Made by a program: the position numbers and the translations under genes. From Verrucomicrobiia bacterium (GTDB lineage Bacteria > Verrucomicrobiota > Verrucomicrobiia > Limisphaerales > Fontisphaeraceae), in contig JAOAIT010000027.1 in NCBI GenBank assembly GCA_026414565.1, positions 1-64,000 on the forward strand: a stretch of 64,000 nt of DNA, given 5' to 3'. Shown piece after piece: positions 27,201 through 35,283 of this stretch; the first letter of the stretch is position 1, and each line of letters begins with the position of its first letter. Under the pieces are notes generated by a model. That model did not search any database. It saw nothing but the letters and a program-made list of their open reading frames with translations, and was not told where the DNA came from.

Positions 27201-30200
27201 CCGGCCACCGCCAGGCCGGGGTAACGAGTCAGGAAATCCGCCGGGCTTTGCGCGGAGGCCACCACAAGGCGCTGGCCCGGCGCCAGCCACGTATCGGGCA
27301 GAAACTTGAAGTCAATCCCGCCAAAAAAGAAGTTGCCCAGATTCACCGCCGCGCCGCCGGTGTTCAACAGCTCCACGTACTCATAGGCGCCCCCGCCCAC
27401 CGGCTGATACATGATCTCGCTGATGCGGATGGGCACCCCCAGCTCGCCCACCTGGAAATCCGCGGCCGTCAACGCGCTCCACTGCGTGCCCACGCGCGCC
27501 CGCGCCCGCAGGGGCAGGCTCTGGTTCAGGATCAGCGGCCCGCTGTACAGGCGGGCGTCGGGGGAAATCTCCCCCGTGAACGGCACGCGCGGATCGGCGC
27601 CGTTGGTGGTGTAGTAAATCTGCCCGGCGGTCGTGGTCATGGTGAGCTGATACCCCGGCGGCACGCGCCCCCCATGCTGCCGCAGCACCGGCGCATTGGT
27701 GTAGGCCGCCAGACCGTATTGCGGGAAATGACTGAAAATGGCCGGGCGCCGCTGCGGCACCCAGGTGTCAATGATGGTGGTCTGCATGCTGGGTATCACC
27801 CCCAGCAGCTCCTGGCGCATCCGCTGGAAGTGGGCCACCACATTGCTGTCCGTCAGCGCCCCCTGATTGAAGAAGTGCTTCTGAATGCGGTCCGCAAACA
27901 GCAGGCGAAATTCCGGGTTCTGCACCAGCGCCTGGTACAGCCGCGGAATTTCCGACGTGCCCGACACCAGCGCGTTGGTGAAGGTGCTTTCGTCCACCGG
28001 CTGCCCAAACGTGCCAAACGCGCCCTCGGCATCCCAGATGTAAAACCGCCACAGCGCCCCCGTCCGCCGCTCGCGCGCGGCCCGCCAGTTGTTGTGGGGC
28101 CAGTCCCGCATCGCCCCATAGATGTTCACCAGCAGGTAATCCACAAAATTGGTCAGATCCAGCCAGCGCGCCGCGGCCACATAGTTCGCATGGTTGGTCA
28201 TGCGCGTGCCGCTGATGAACGAGCGCATGGCGTTGAAATCCAGATTGTTGCCGTCAATCGCCTCGCTGCGCACCCCCACCACGTCCCATTCCTCGCCCCC
28301 CAGCCACGCCTTGAAGAAGGTGTCGTCCACCCGCTCGGTGGGATTGTAGTACCCCTTGTACACCCCATTGACAAAGAGGTTCACAAACGTGCCGCGCACA
28401 TTGACCTGGCCCATGTCAATCGCCAGCCGCCGGATCAGCTCGTCCTTGATGAACGGATTGGTCAAATCATTCTTGCCGGCCCGGATCACCAGCCGGTCAA
28501 AGGTCTGCACCGGCGAATCCCCCATCAGCGGATACACCAGCTTGCCCTCCCCATAATCGCCCCGGAAATACAGGCGGTAGCTGAACTTGCTGGTCGTCGT
28601 GTAGCGGGGCCGGATGTGATCGCTCCCGTGCACGCGGATGCCGCAATCAATCTGGAAACCGTCGGCGCCGTCATAGCGGATCAGCTCCGCCGACACGGGC
28701 CGCTCCCAGGCGATCCCATGATTGGTGGGGTTGAAATAATCCCCGGGATTCACCCCCTGCCACACGCCGTTGGAATAAGTCCCCCCGTTGATGCCAATAA
28801 TGCCCGTGGGGCCGGTGAGATTCGACTCCGCGGTCACCAGCGACATCACCGGCAGCGACGCCACAGCCGCGCTCTGCCCCAGCAGATAGGTGTGCGTCAC
28901 CACCTTGGACGGCAGATGGCCCGGCTTGAAGGCGGCCGCCCGGATCATGCGCGTGGAGGTGATGGCGATCCTGCCGGTGTACACCAGCCCCACCGTTTCA
29001 GTGGGCGGCTGGCCGTCGGTGGTGTACCGGATGATGGCCCCGGGCGTGGGACAGGAAAGCTGCAGATTGAACGACGCCGTGTAAAAACCGCGCCGGGCGC
29101 TGAACACCGGCGCGCTCACCATCCCCGTGGCGGTGAGGCCCGTGTTGGGCGCGCCGGGCGTGGGCTGCAGGAAATAACGCCACTGGCCGTTGGGGTCCAC
29201 GCCGTAGGCAATGTCATTGCGCTGCTCCGGAAACCGCGGCGCCAGCTCGCTCACGGCCTGCCGCGGGCTGTTGCCGTCATACAGCCCCAGATACTCCCCC
29301 GCGCCGGCCAGTTGGAAGTTGGTGTGCAGCCGGTTGGTGCCCCCGCCTGCCGGGCGGCGATCCTTGCCGGAGGCAAACACCACCAGATAACCGCCCGGCG
29401 CCAGCGAGACGGAGGGAAACACCCACTGCCCGGGCAGATTCGGATCATCGGTGAGCGCCCAGCCCGTCAAATCCACCGTGTTGCTGCCGGCGTTGTACAG
29501 CTCGATCCAGTCCACCTCCTGGCCGTCCTCGTCCAGCAGCCCCTTTTCATTGCTGGCCACCAACTCATTCAGGCGCACCTGCGGCGCCGGCGCTCCCGGC
29601 TGATAATGCACCGTCCAACTGCCCCCGCCAAAGCGATTCGAGACTTCCGAGTAATCGGTAATCTGATGCGCCCCCCACGAGAACGTCACCGGCCCCGCCG
29701 CCGGCGCCGGAAATTGGAAAACATACGGCCCTGACCCAAGCCCGGTCACCTGGGTGGCCGGCTGGCCGTTGACCAGCAAATCCTGCGCCCGCAACCCCGT
29801 CACCGGCTCGGTGAAATGCACCTCCACCTGTTCCAGCCGCCGCACCACGGCGTTGGTGGTCGGATGCACCCGCAACACCGCCGGCGGGGTGATGTCCCGC
29901 GTCACCGTAAGCGTGGCGACGGCGCTGGTGACCGCGCCAAACGGATTGGAGATGAGGCAATAAAATTGCGCGCCGCTGTCCTCGCGCACCACGCGGTAGA
30001 ACAGCAGCGTGGCGGTGATCTCGCCGTCGAGCGCCACCCCATTTTGATACCACTGGTAGCGCAGCGGCTCATCCCCCCCGGCCAGCACGGTGAAGGCCAC
30101 CTGGCTGAACTCCTGCACCACCTGGCTCTGGGGCTGCTGCAGGATCACCGGGGGATTGGTGGAGCGCACCCACGGCGCCAGATATTCGCTGGTGATCGGC

Positions 30201-30745
30201 CGGTTCAGCGTCCCATCCGGCAGTTGCCACCCCACCGCAATGTTATCCCCGCCCGTGCCCTCCACGTGCAGCACCTCCACATAATACCGCTGGCCCGCCA
30301 CCAGCGATACCGGGGCCGATTGCTGGTTGGGCTCTTTGGTCCATTCGCGCGAGCCGGTGTAGTTCTGCACCGTGGCCAGCAGCCGCTTGTTCGCCGGCAT
30401 CTCGTTGGTGCTGAGCAACAACTGGCTCGCATTATCGCTGGCAATCCAGAAAATGTAATTGCCGGTCTGCGGCGGAATCAGATAGCCGCGGATGCGCGTC
30501 CCGTACCGCTCCCCGATGTTCACCGGCCCCTCAAACAGGGTGATGTAGGAAAACTCCGCCGGTGAAGAGGGGTAATCCGGATGGCTGGTCAAATCCGCCA
30601 CACTGTTGCCCTCCACCCCATACCACACTTCGCGCAGCAGGGATTGGGCGGAGAGGGCGGGGGCCAGCACCAGCAGCGCGGCCCACCAGATTGTAACCAA
30701 CGTGTCACAACTACGTTGCCAAACGACGCAAAAACGCATGTTCAC
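24287..30745 (-). CDS. Giant secreted CotH/lamin-tail/PA14/Ig protein
   Basis: 2152 residues. A signal peptide (1-33, ending ALSAQ) is followed by a PA14-like domain (about 35-190), an Ig-like domain (about 195-285), a lamin-tail domain (about 395-540) and a chitobiase C-terminal-like domain (about 545-625). A CotH kinase-like domain (about 630-1010) follows, with GYYNPTERVDDTFF and FYIWDAEGAFG. Then come a second chitobiase-type domain and about five more lamin-tail domains (ELMADNAGAVNNGGAFPDWL, NEWYANSLPGEDDWVEIYN). Three Ig-like domains and the C-terminal module YVVEGSADLRQW ... QFYRLRRG close the protein. CotH proteins can be protein kinases; here the domain may act outside the cell or be purely adhesive. 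Cell-surface or matrix binding is the best inference. Confidence 0.88.
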   Translation of the reverse strand: MNMRFCVVWQRSCDTLVTIWWAALLVLAPALSAQSLLREVWYGVEGNSVADLTSHPDYPSSPAEFSYITLFEGPVNIGERYGTRIRGYLIPPQTGNYIFWIASDNASQLLLSTNEMPANKRLLATVQNYTGSREWTKEPNQQSAPVSLVAGQRYYVEVLHVEGTGGDNIAVGWQLPDGTLNRPITSEYLAPWVRSTNPPVILQQPQSQVVQEFSQVAFTVLAGGDEPLRYQWYQNGVALDGEITATLLFYRVVREDSGAQFYCLISNPFGAVTSAVATLTVTRDITPPAVLRVHPTTNAVVRRLEQVEVHFTEPVTGLRAQDLLVNGQPATQVTGLGSGPYVFQFPAPAAGPVTFSWGAHQITDYSEVSNRFGGGSWTVHYQPGAPAPQVRLNELVASNEKGLLDEDGQEVDWIELYNAGSNTVDLTGWALTDDPNLPGQWVFPSVSLAPGGYLVVFASGKDRRPAGGGTNRLHTNFQLAGAGEYLGLYDGNSPRQAVSELAPRFPEQRNDIAYGVDPNGQWRYFLQPTPGAPNTGLTATGMVSAPVFSARRGFYTASFNLQLSCPTPGAIIRYTTDGQPPTETVGLVYTGRIAITSTRMIRAAAFKPGHLPSKVVTHTYLLGQSAAVASLPVMSLVTAESNLTGPTGIIGINGGTYSNGVWQGVNPGDYFNPTNHGIAWERPVSAELIRYDGADGFQIDCGIRVHGSDHIRPRYTTTSKFSYRLYFRGDYGEGKLVYPLMGDSPVQTFDRLVIRAGKNDLTNPFIKDELIRRLAIDMGQVNVRGTFVNLFVNGVYKGYYNPTERVDDTFFKAWLGGEEWDVVGVRSEAIDGNNLDFNAMRSFISGTRMTNHANYVAAARWLDLTNFVDYLLVNIYGAMRDWPHNNWRAARERRTGALWRFYIWDAEGAFGTFGQPVDESTFTNALVSGTSEIPRLYQALVQNPEFRLLFADRIQKHFFNQGALTDSNVVAHFQRMRQELLGVIPSMQTTIIDTWVPQRRPAIFSHFPQYGLAAYTNAPVLRQHGGRVPPGYQLTMTTTAGQIYYTTNGADPRVPFTGEISPDARLYSGPLILNQSLPLRARARVGTQWSALTAADFQVGELGVPIRISEIMYQPVGGGAYEYVELLNTGGAAVNLGNFFFGGIDFKFLPDTWLAPGQRLVVASAQSPADFLTRYPGLAVAGWFNGNLRNEGERLDLFDFNGRLVDSVTYHYKNGWPAAAAGGGASLELVDWGGDPSSPASWRASLVPNGTPGAGPALPPPSPVLLSELMADNAGAVNNGGAFPDWLELYNRSAEPVLLAGWRLRDAGTNVFVFPTNTLLPAGQYLVVWMDRDFAAPGLHAGFGLSRRGGALFLENAAGQTVDAVEFGQQLPNYTLGRSGGESWGLCVPTPGAANQPAATAAATNLWINEWLANSLPGQPDWLELHNRHPSLPVAVQGLYVGTSNVLHRLRYPAFIGPSGFLVLEADENPGPQHVNFKLPAGGGAIFLYDAWGFELQKVTYTAQAQNVSRGSLPDGSTVQTTFTASQSPGFSNYLNVASGIVLNEIMARNLSFRTNAAGNYADWIELHNTNNTPVSLAGMSLCLDQPGKNRWYFPPGVTLEPRGFLLVWCDGRQPPSTNAGGALNTGYGLESEGGGVYLYTADGRVTDAVDFGFQPANWSLGRVSGVWRLCAQPTPGATNSAAAGLAVGSNLRLNEWYANSLPGEDDWVEIYNMASLPVELSGFYLTDDPSIPGQTRYQFPPLSFIAPTGFVQVILDNRPERGGNHAAFALAAVGETLRLYNTTFGIVDSVDTLQTLPGYGQARLPNGSVNVYFTSVLTPEGPNVVFFPLTIFQQPASVLATNGNAVTFSVWAQGTGTLRYQWHQNGQPLAGATNATLSLSNVGSNHLGQYFVRLTDDLATLDSEPATLTLLFRPNFVLPPSNRIALAGQSLTFRVGVEGTPPLTFRWQRGPSTMLATNVDDPVLILTNLNAEAASYYRVTVTNVASAGVASRLFFVVVVTNYPLSQVVAEGATVTLQSGATGMVAVARQWLFNGEPLPGQTNVSLTLSNFTAAHQGAYAVRLTIPEDELVTPPAWLTLPRPIVLEAAPAATPEGLRLTVQANPGLRYVVEGSADLRQWRELSSFTHTNGPVVLPWMPGSPQQFYRLRRGTP

Positions 30746-30991
30746 CGCAGCATCTTCTCGGGTTCCCGCCTAATCTACGCGAGCCATTGGGTTTTGACAA
30801 CCATCACCACTTAAAAAAGGCCGTTTCCAGGCCGCCGGCTTGCCGCCCACGCAGGCCAGCCCCCGGCTGTGGCCCGGCCAGATGACCCCCCCGGTGGTTT
30901 GCAGGCTTGTCGGCGCGGGGCGCTTGCTTTAGGCTGGCATGCAAACACGGCGGCGGGACCTCGCCCGCTGCTGCCACGAAACAAAGCATTT

Positions 30992-31516
30992 ATGAAATGT
31001 CCCGCCTGCGGTAAGTCGCTGTGGTTTCGGCTGCCGGAATGTCCGCATTGTCATGCCGCCCTGGCCGGCGCGGGCCGGGCGGGCCGGCCGTGGACGGTGA
31101 GTTTGCCGTGCTGGGTGTTCTTTGCCCTGGCCTGCTTGAATCTGGCCATGATCCTGCTGGCCGACTGGGCCCCGGGCAACGCAGGCTGGCGGGAATCCTT
31201 CCGGGTCAAGGCGCCGTTTGCCTTTTACATGCGCTACGCCATGCCGGTGCTCATGCTGGCGCTGGTGTGGTTCATGCTCTACGGGCGCAACTGGGCGCGC
31301 TGGGTGTTTGTGGTCTGGTTTGGCAACGCCTTTTTCTGGCAGGTGCTCAAAACGCCCAAGCTGGCCTGGCCGCAGGCGGTGTTGTTTGCCGTGAGTGTCG
31401 TCCTGTGGTTCCTGCCGCGCTCCAACCAGTTCTTCTCGCCCCCCGCCCCCGGCCGCGCAGGCGGGGCCGCCCCCGCCCCGGCGGCGCCGGCCGGCCCCAA
31501 TCCCACCGCCCCGTGA
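30992..31516 (+). CDS. Zinc-ribbon membrane protein
   Basis: About 174 residues from the ATG at 30992; the longer frame from 30869 lacks support and has an Arg-rich, unlikely N-terminus. A rubredoxin-like zinc ribbon (MKCPACGK ... PECPHC) precedes four predicted transmembrane helices (VFFALACLNLAMILLA, MPVLMLALVWFMLYG, WVFVVWFGNAFFW, AVLFAVSVVLWFLP) and a Pro/Ala-rich tail. Function unknown. The gene is convergent with rpe, 10 nt apart. Confidence 0.75.
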   Translation: MKCPACGKSLWFRLPECPHCHAALAGAGRAGRPWTVSLPCWVFFALACLNLAMILLADWAPGNAGWRESFRVKAPFAFYMRYAMPVLMLALVWFMLYGRNWARWVFVVWFGNAFFWQVLKTPKLAWPQAVLFAVSVVLWFLPRSNQFFSPPAPGRAGGAAPAPAAPAGPNPTAP

Positions 31517-31526
31517 AGCAGCCCCC

Positions 31527-32213
31527 TCAGGCCACGGCGGCCGGCTGCCCGGCGTGAGCCTCGGCGGCAAGCCGGCGAAGGCGGGCCACCGCCGTTTTCA
31601 TCTGGCGTTTTTGAAAGAGAAACGTGCCGGCCACCAGCGTGTCGGCCCCGGCCCGGGCGCACTCGACGCCGGTTTGATAATTGATGCCGCCGTCCACTTC
31701 AATGCGGTAGGGCAGCCGGCCTTCCGCCCGCCAGGCCGCCGCCTGCTGGATTTTGGGGACGCATTCCGCAATGAATTCCTGGCCGCCGTAGCCGGGGTTG
31801 ACGGTCATCACCAGCAGCAAATCAATCTGCCGCAGATGCGGCCGCACCCGTTCCATGGCCGTGGGCGGGTTGATGGCCAGCCCCGCCTTGAGGCCCAGGC
31901 TGCGGATTTTCCACAAAAGCTGGGAAACCTGCGCCTCCCCCAGCTCCACATGCACCGTGAGCTGGTTGGCGCCGGCGCGCGCAAACGCCTCGAACAGCAC
32001 CTCCGGCTTCTGGCACATCAAATGCACATCCAGAAACAGCCGCGTGGCCGAGCGCACCGTCCTCACCATCGCCGGCCCAAACGATATGTTGGGCACAAAA
32101 TGGCCGTCCATGATGTCCAAATGCAGCCAGTCCGCCCCGGCGCGGACGGCGCGGGCCACCTCGGCGCGGATGCGTCCAAAATCCGCCGCCAGCATTGAAG
32201 GCGCAATGATCAT
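31527..32213 (-). CDS. rpe: Ribulose-phosphate 3-epimerase
   Basis: 228 residues, standard length. It interconverts ribulose 5-phosphate and xylulose 5-phosphate in the pentose phosphate pathway. Motifs: MIIAPSMLAADFG, HLDIMDGHFVPN with metal-binding His and Asp, HLMCQKPE, MTVNPGYGGQ and EVDGGINYQTG, all canonical. The start has the usual MIIAPS beginning. Confidence 0.97.
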   Translation of the reverse strand: MIIAPSMLAADFGRIRAEVARAVRAGADWLHLDIMDGHFVPNISFGPAMVRTVRSATRLFLDVHLMCQKPEVLFEAFARAGANQLTVHVELGEAQVSQLLWKIRSLGLKAGLAINPPTAMERVRPHLRQIDLLLVMTVNPGYGGQEFIAECVPKIQQAAAWRAEGRLPYRIEVDGGINYQTGVECARAGADTLVAGTFLFQKRQMKTAVARLRRLAAEAHAGQPAAVA

Positions 32214-32317
32214 GCCGCGCTCACCATATAAACCGCCGCCCCCCGCGTCCAGTCTGGAAGCACCCCCCGCCGGCGCGCGCGCAAAACATTGACGGCCCCG
32301 CTCCGCCCTGCCAAAAC

Positions 32318-33256
32318 ATGAGCATGCAAATCCCTTCCGCTCCGGCTCCGCCGTGCAGCCGCCGGCACTGGCTCAAGGCGGGCGCTGCCGTCACGGCGGC
32401 CGCCCTCCTCCCGCCCCTGGCCGCCTCCGCCCAAAGCCCCGCCGCCCGCGCCAGTGTGGAGCCCGACTACCGCATCCGCCACGGGCGCATCCGGCAGTCC
32501 ATCATGGGCTGGACGTTCAACCCCATGCCCACGCTGGAGCTGGCCCGGCTCTGCAAGGAGATCGGCCTGGTCGCCATGGAGGGAATTGACGCGCAGTTTT
32601 ATCCGCAGGTGCGCGAGCTGGGGCTGGCCATTTCCCTGGTGGGCAGCCACGGGTTTGCCCGCGGGCCCTTCAACCCCGCCCATCATGAGCATTGCGTGGA
32701 AAAGTTGCGGGAGGGCATTGACCTGGCCGTGCAGGTCCAGTGCCGCAACGTGATCACCTTCACCGGCATGCGCGAGCCTGGCATCAGCGACGAACAGGGC
32801 GCCCGCAACTGCGTGGACTGCTGGAAAAAAGTCATCGGTTACGCCGAGCAAAAAGGAGTCAACCTCTGCCTGGAGCATCTGAACAGCCGCGATAACACCC
32901 ACCCCATGAAGGGGCACCCGGGCTATTTTGGGGATGATGTGGATTTCTGCGTGGAGCTGATCCGGCGCGTGGGCTCGCCCAACATGAAATTGTTGTTCGA
33001 CATCTACCACGTCCAGATCATGAACGGCGACGTCCTCCGCCGCCTGCGCCAGTACCGGGACGTCATCGCCCACGTGCACACCGCCGGCGTGCCCGGCCGC
33101 GGGGAGCTCGACGAAACCCAGGAGCTGAATTATCCCGTGCTCATGCGGGCGCTGCTGGACCTGGGCTACACGGGCTATGTGGCTCAGGAGTTCATCCCCA
33201 CCTGGCCGGACAAGGCGCTCGCGCTGCGTCACGCCGCGAAAGTGTGTGACGTGTGA
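32318..33256 (+). CDS. Tat-exported sugar phosphate isomerase/epimerase (hydroxypyruvate isomerase-like)
   Basis: 312 residues. A twin-arginine-type signal (SRRHWLKAGAAV, cleavage near AASAQ) suggests export. The AP-endonuclease/xylose-isomerase-fold barrel shows metal-ligand positions Glu in CLEHLNS, Asp in LLFDIYHVQ, His in HVHTAGVPG and Glu in VAQEFIP, the pattern of hydroxypyruvate isomerase-like enzymes. Substrate unknown; secreted PVC members are usually linked to sugar catabolism. The start codon is supported by the signal peptide. Confidence 0.85.
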   Translation: MSMQIPSAPAPPCSRRHWLKAGAAVTAAALLPPLAASAQSPAARASVEPDYRIRHGRIRQSIMGWTFNPMPTLELARLCKEIGLVAMEGIDAQFYPQVRELGLAISLVGSHGFARGPFNPAHHEHCVEKLREGIDLAVQVQCRNVITFTGMREPGISDEQGARNCVDCWKKVIGYAEQKGVNLCLEHLNSRDNTHPMKGHPGYFGDDVDFCVELIRRVGSPNMKLLFDIYHVQIMNGDVLRRLRQYRDVIAHVHTAGVPGRGELDETQELNYPVLMRALLDLGYTGYVAQEFIPTWPDKALALRHAAKVCDV

Positions 33257-33307
33257 GCCGCCGCCCCCCCGGCGCGGGCACCCCTTGCCTCCCCGGCCTC
33301 CCGCGGC

Positions 33308-35248
33308 CTATGGCCCGATGGATTTCAGCAAATCCTGCGCCCGTTTTTTGACGGCTTCGTTTTGCGCCACGGCCGCCACGCGGGCCAGCGGCTCCTTCAG
33401 CCGCGCCGCGGCGTCGGCGGTGTTGGTGCGCACGCCTTTGAGGGTGCGCTCGGCCAGATTCACAATCGCCGAGCTGGCCTCCTCCCGGGTGCCCGCCTGC
33501 TCCAGATAGGGCAGAATGACCGGCAGGGCCTCGAGCGAGCCTTTGCTCAACACGCCCAGCAGCACGCGGCGTTCTTCATCCCGGGTGATGAGCGGCTCGG
33601 CGGCCTTGCACATGGTGATCTTCTGCGCCCCCTGCACGCCGTCGGCAATCTTCAGATAATTCCGCAGGCAGAGCACCTTGTCCGTCAGCTTCTGGCTCGT
33701 GCGCGCCAGCTCCAGCAGCACCTCCGCCACGTCCGGCGTGCGCCACTCGCCCAGCGTGCGGATGGCGTCGGCATGGACATCCGGGTTGGGATCGCCCACC
33801 ACCGAGCGCACCGCCTGCAGCGCGCGGGCGCCGCCCACGCCGCCCAGCACGCGCAACAACGTGCTCTTCTGCGCCCCCTGCGCCTGCGGCAGCACCGCGG
33901 CAATTTTCTCGGCCGATTCATCCGGCCGGCCGGTGGCGTTGCAAATCGCAATCAACCCCTGCTCCAGCGCCCCCAATTCCTGCGCCCCGGTGTTTTTCAA
34001 CACCAAATCCAGCAGCGTCTTCACCTCCGCCGGGCCGCCCAGCTCGCCCAGCCGCCGCAACGCCGCCAGCCGCACCTCCGGCGCCGTGTCGCTCGCGGCC
34101 CTGGCCAGCAGGGGGATCGTCTGGGTCATGCGCCGCCGCGCCGCCAGCTCAATGGCCCGCGCCCGCTGCGCCGGCTCCGGCGCCTCAAACAGCTTCATCA
34201 CGGCGGCGTCAGCCTCCTTGCCGGGAAATCCCGCCAGCGCGTCCATGGCGGCGGTGCTCGCCGCCTTGTCGGCGTCGCCCAGCAGGCCGGCCAGCACCGG
34301 CACGGCGCCCGGCTTGCCAATTTCCGGCAGGGCCCGGATGGCCGCCAGGCGCACCTGGCCCTGGCCGTTGCGCGCCAGTTCAAACAGGGCGGGATACGCG
34401 GCGGCATCCCCCCGCCGGCCCAGCACCTGGATGAGCAGAATCTGTTTGTCGGCATTGAGCTTGGGCAGCTCCGCGGCCAGGACCTTGCTCAATTCCGCGT
34501 TTTTCAATTCCATGGCCGCCCCGGCCGCCGCGGCGGTCAGCACGTAATCCTCGCTGCGCACGCCTTCCAGCACCAGATTCACCGCCGCCTTGGCCGGACT
34601 GTTCAAAATCGCGCCCCGCAAGGCCCCCGCCCGCACCTGATGCGGCGCCGGGCTGAGCGCGCGCAACCGCTGGTACACCCGCAAGGCCTCCGTCGTTTTC
34701 CGGGCGGCCGCCAGCGATTCCGCCGCGCGGAAAAGCCCTTCGCAGAAGGCCACCTGATGGGCTGGCGGCGCCTGGCCCACGGCCTTCTCCAGCGCGCTCA
34801 CCGCCTCCGGCGTGGCAATCTGCCCCAGGGCGCGCGCCGCCGCCTGCGCCACGTCGCCATCCGCATCGGTCAGCAGCGCGCTCAAGGCCGGCACGGCCTG
34901 GGCGTCCCGCCGCATGCCCAGGGAGCTGATGATCCCCACCTTCAGGCGGCCCCGGGTTTTGCCCAGCGCCTCGCGCAGGGCGGGATTCACCGCCGGCGCG
35001 GGATTCGGCTCCAGCGCATACCGCGCCATGTGCGAAAGCTCCTCGTCGGTCAACAGCTCCGCCAGCACGGGCACCGCCGAGGCGCCGCCCACAATGGCAA
35101 GCTGCCGGCAGGCCGCCGCCTTGGCGGACCGGTCGGCATTGGATTTCAACACCCCCAGCAGCTCCGCCTCCGTGGCGGCGCGGGTGGCGGGGGACAGGGC
35201 AAAGCACGCCGCCGCGAGGGCGGTCAGCCAGGCGATGGAAGGACGCAT
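33308..35248 (-). CDS. Secreted HEAT-repeat protein
   Basis: About 646 residues from the ATG at 35248, where a signal peptide begins (IAWLTALAAACFALSPATRA); the longer frame to 35296 adds an unlikely leader. The mature protein is a near-continuous series of about 30-residue HEAT repeats with the motif pattern AVPALSALLTDADGDVAQAA and AVPVLAGLLGDADKAAS. An all-helical scaffold is expected. Its partner is unknown. It lies just downstream of the Gfo/Idh gene, 35 nt, on the same strand, and may be co-transcribed. Confidence 0.85.
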   Translation of the reverse strand: MRPSIAWLTALAAACFALSPATRAATEAELLGVLKSNADRSAKAAACRQLAIVGGASAVPVLAELLTDEELSHMARYALEPNPAPAVNPALREALGKTRGRLKVGIISSLGMRRDAQAVPALSALLTDADGDVAQAAARALGQIATPEAVSALEKAVGQAPPAHQVAFCEGLFRAAESLAAARKTTEALRVYQRLRALSPAPHQVRAGALRGAILNSPAKAAVNLVLEGVRSEDYVLTAAAAGAAMELKNAELSKVLAAELPKLNADKQILLIQVLGRRGDAAAYPALFELARNGQGQVRLAAIRALPEIGKPGAVPVLAGLLGDADKAASTAAMDALAGFPGKEADAAVMKLFEAPEPAQRARAIELAARRRMTQTIPLLARAASDTAPEVRLAALRRLGELGGPAEVKTLLDLVLKNTGAQELGALEQGLIAICNATGRPDESAEKIAAVLPQAQGAQKSTLLRVLGGVGGARALQAVRSVVGDPNPDVHADAIRTLGEWRTPDVAEVLLELARTSQKLTDKVLCLRNYLKIADGVQGAQKITMCKAAEPLITRDEERRVLLGVLSKGSLEALPVILPYLEQAGTREEASSAIVNLAERTLKGVRTNTADAAARLKEPLARVAAVAQNEAVKKRAQDLLKSIGP

Positions 35249-35283
35249 AATCAGGGCTAAATTCACAGGTTGAGGTTGAGGGC

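Noticed and set aside
24581-29734. 1717-codon open frame on the plus strand
   Set aside because: It is the antisense shadow of the giant CotH/lamin-tail gene, common in GC-rich DNA; its translation has no domain signature.
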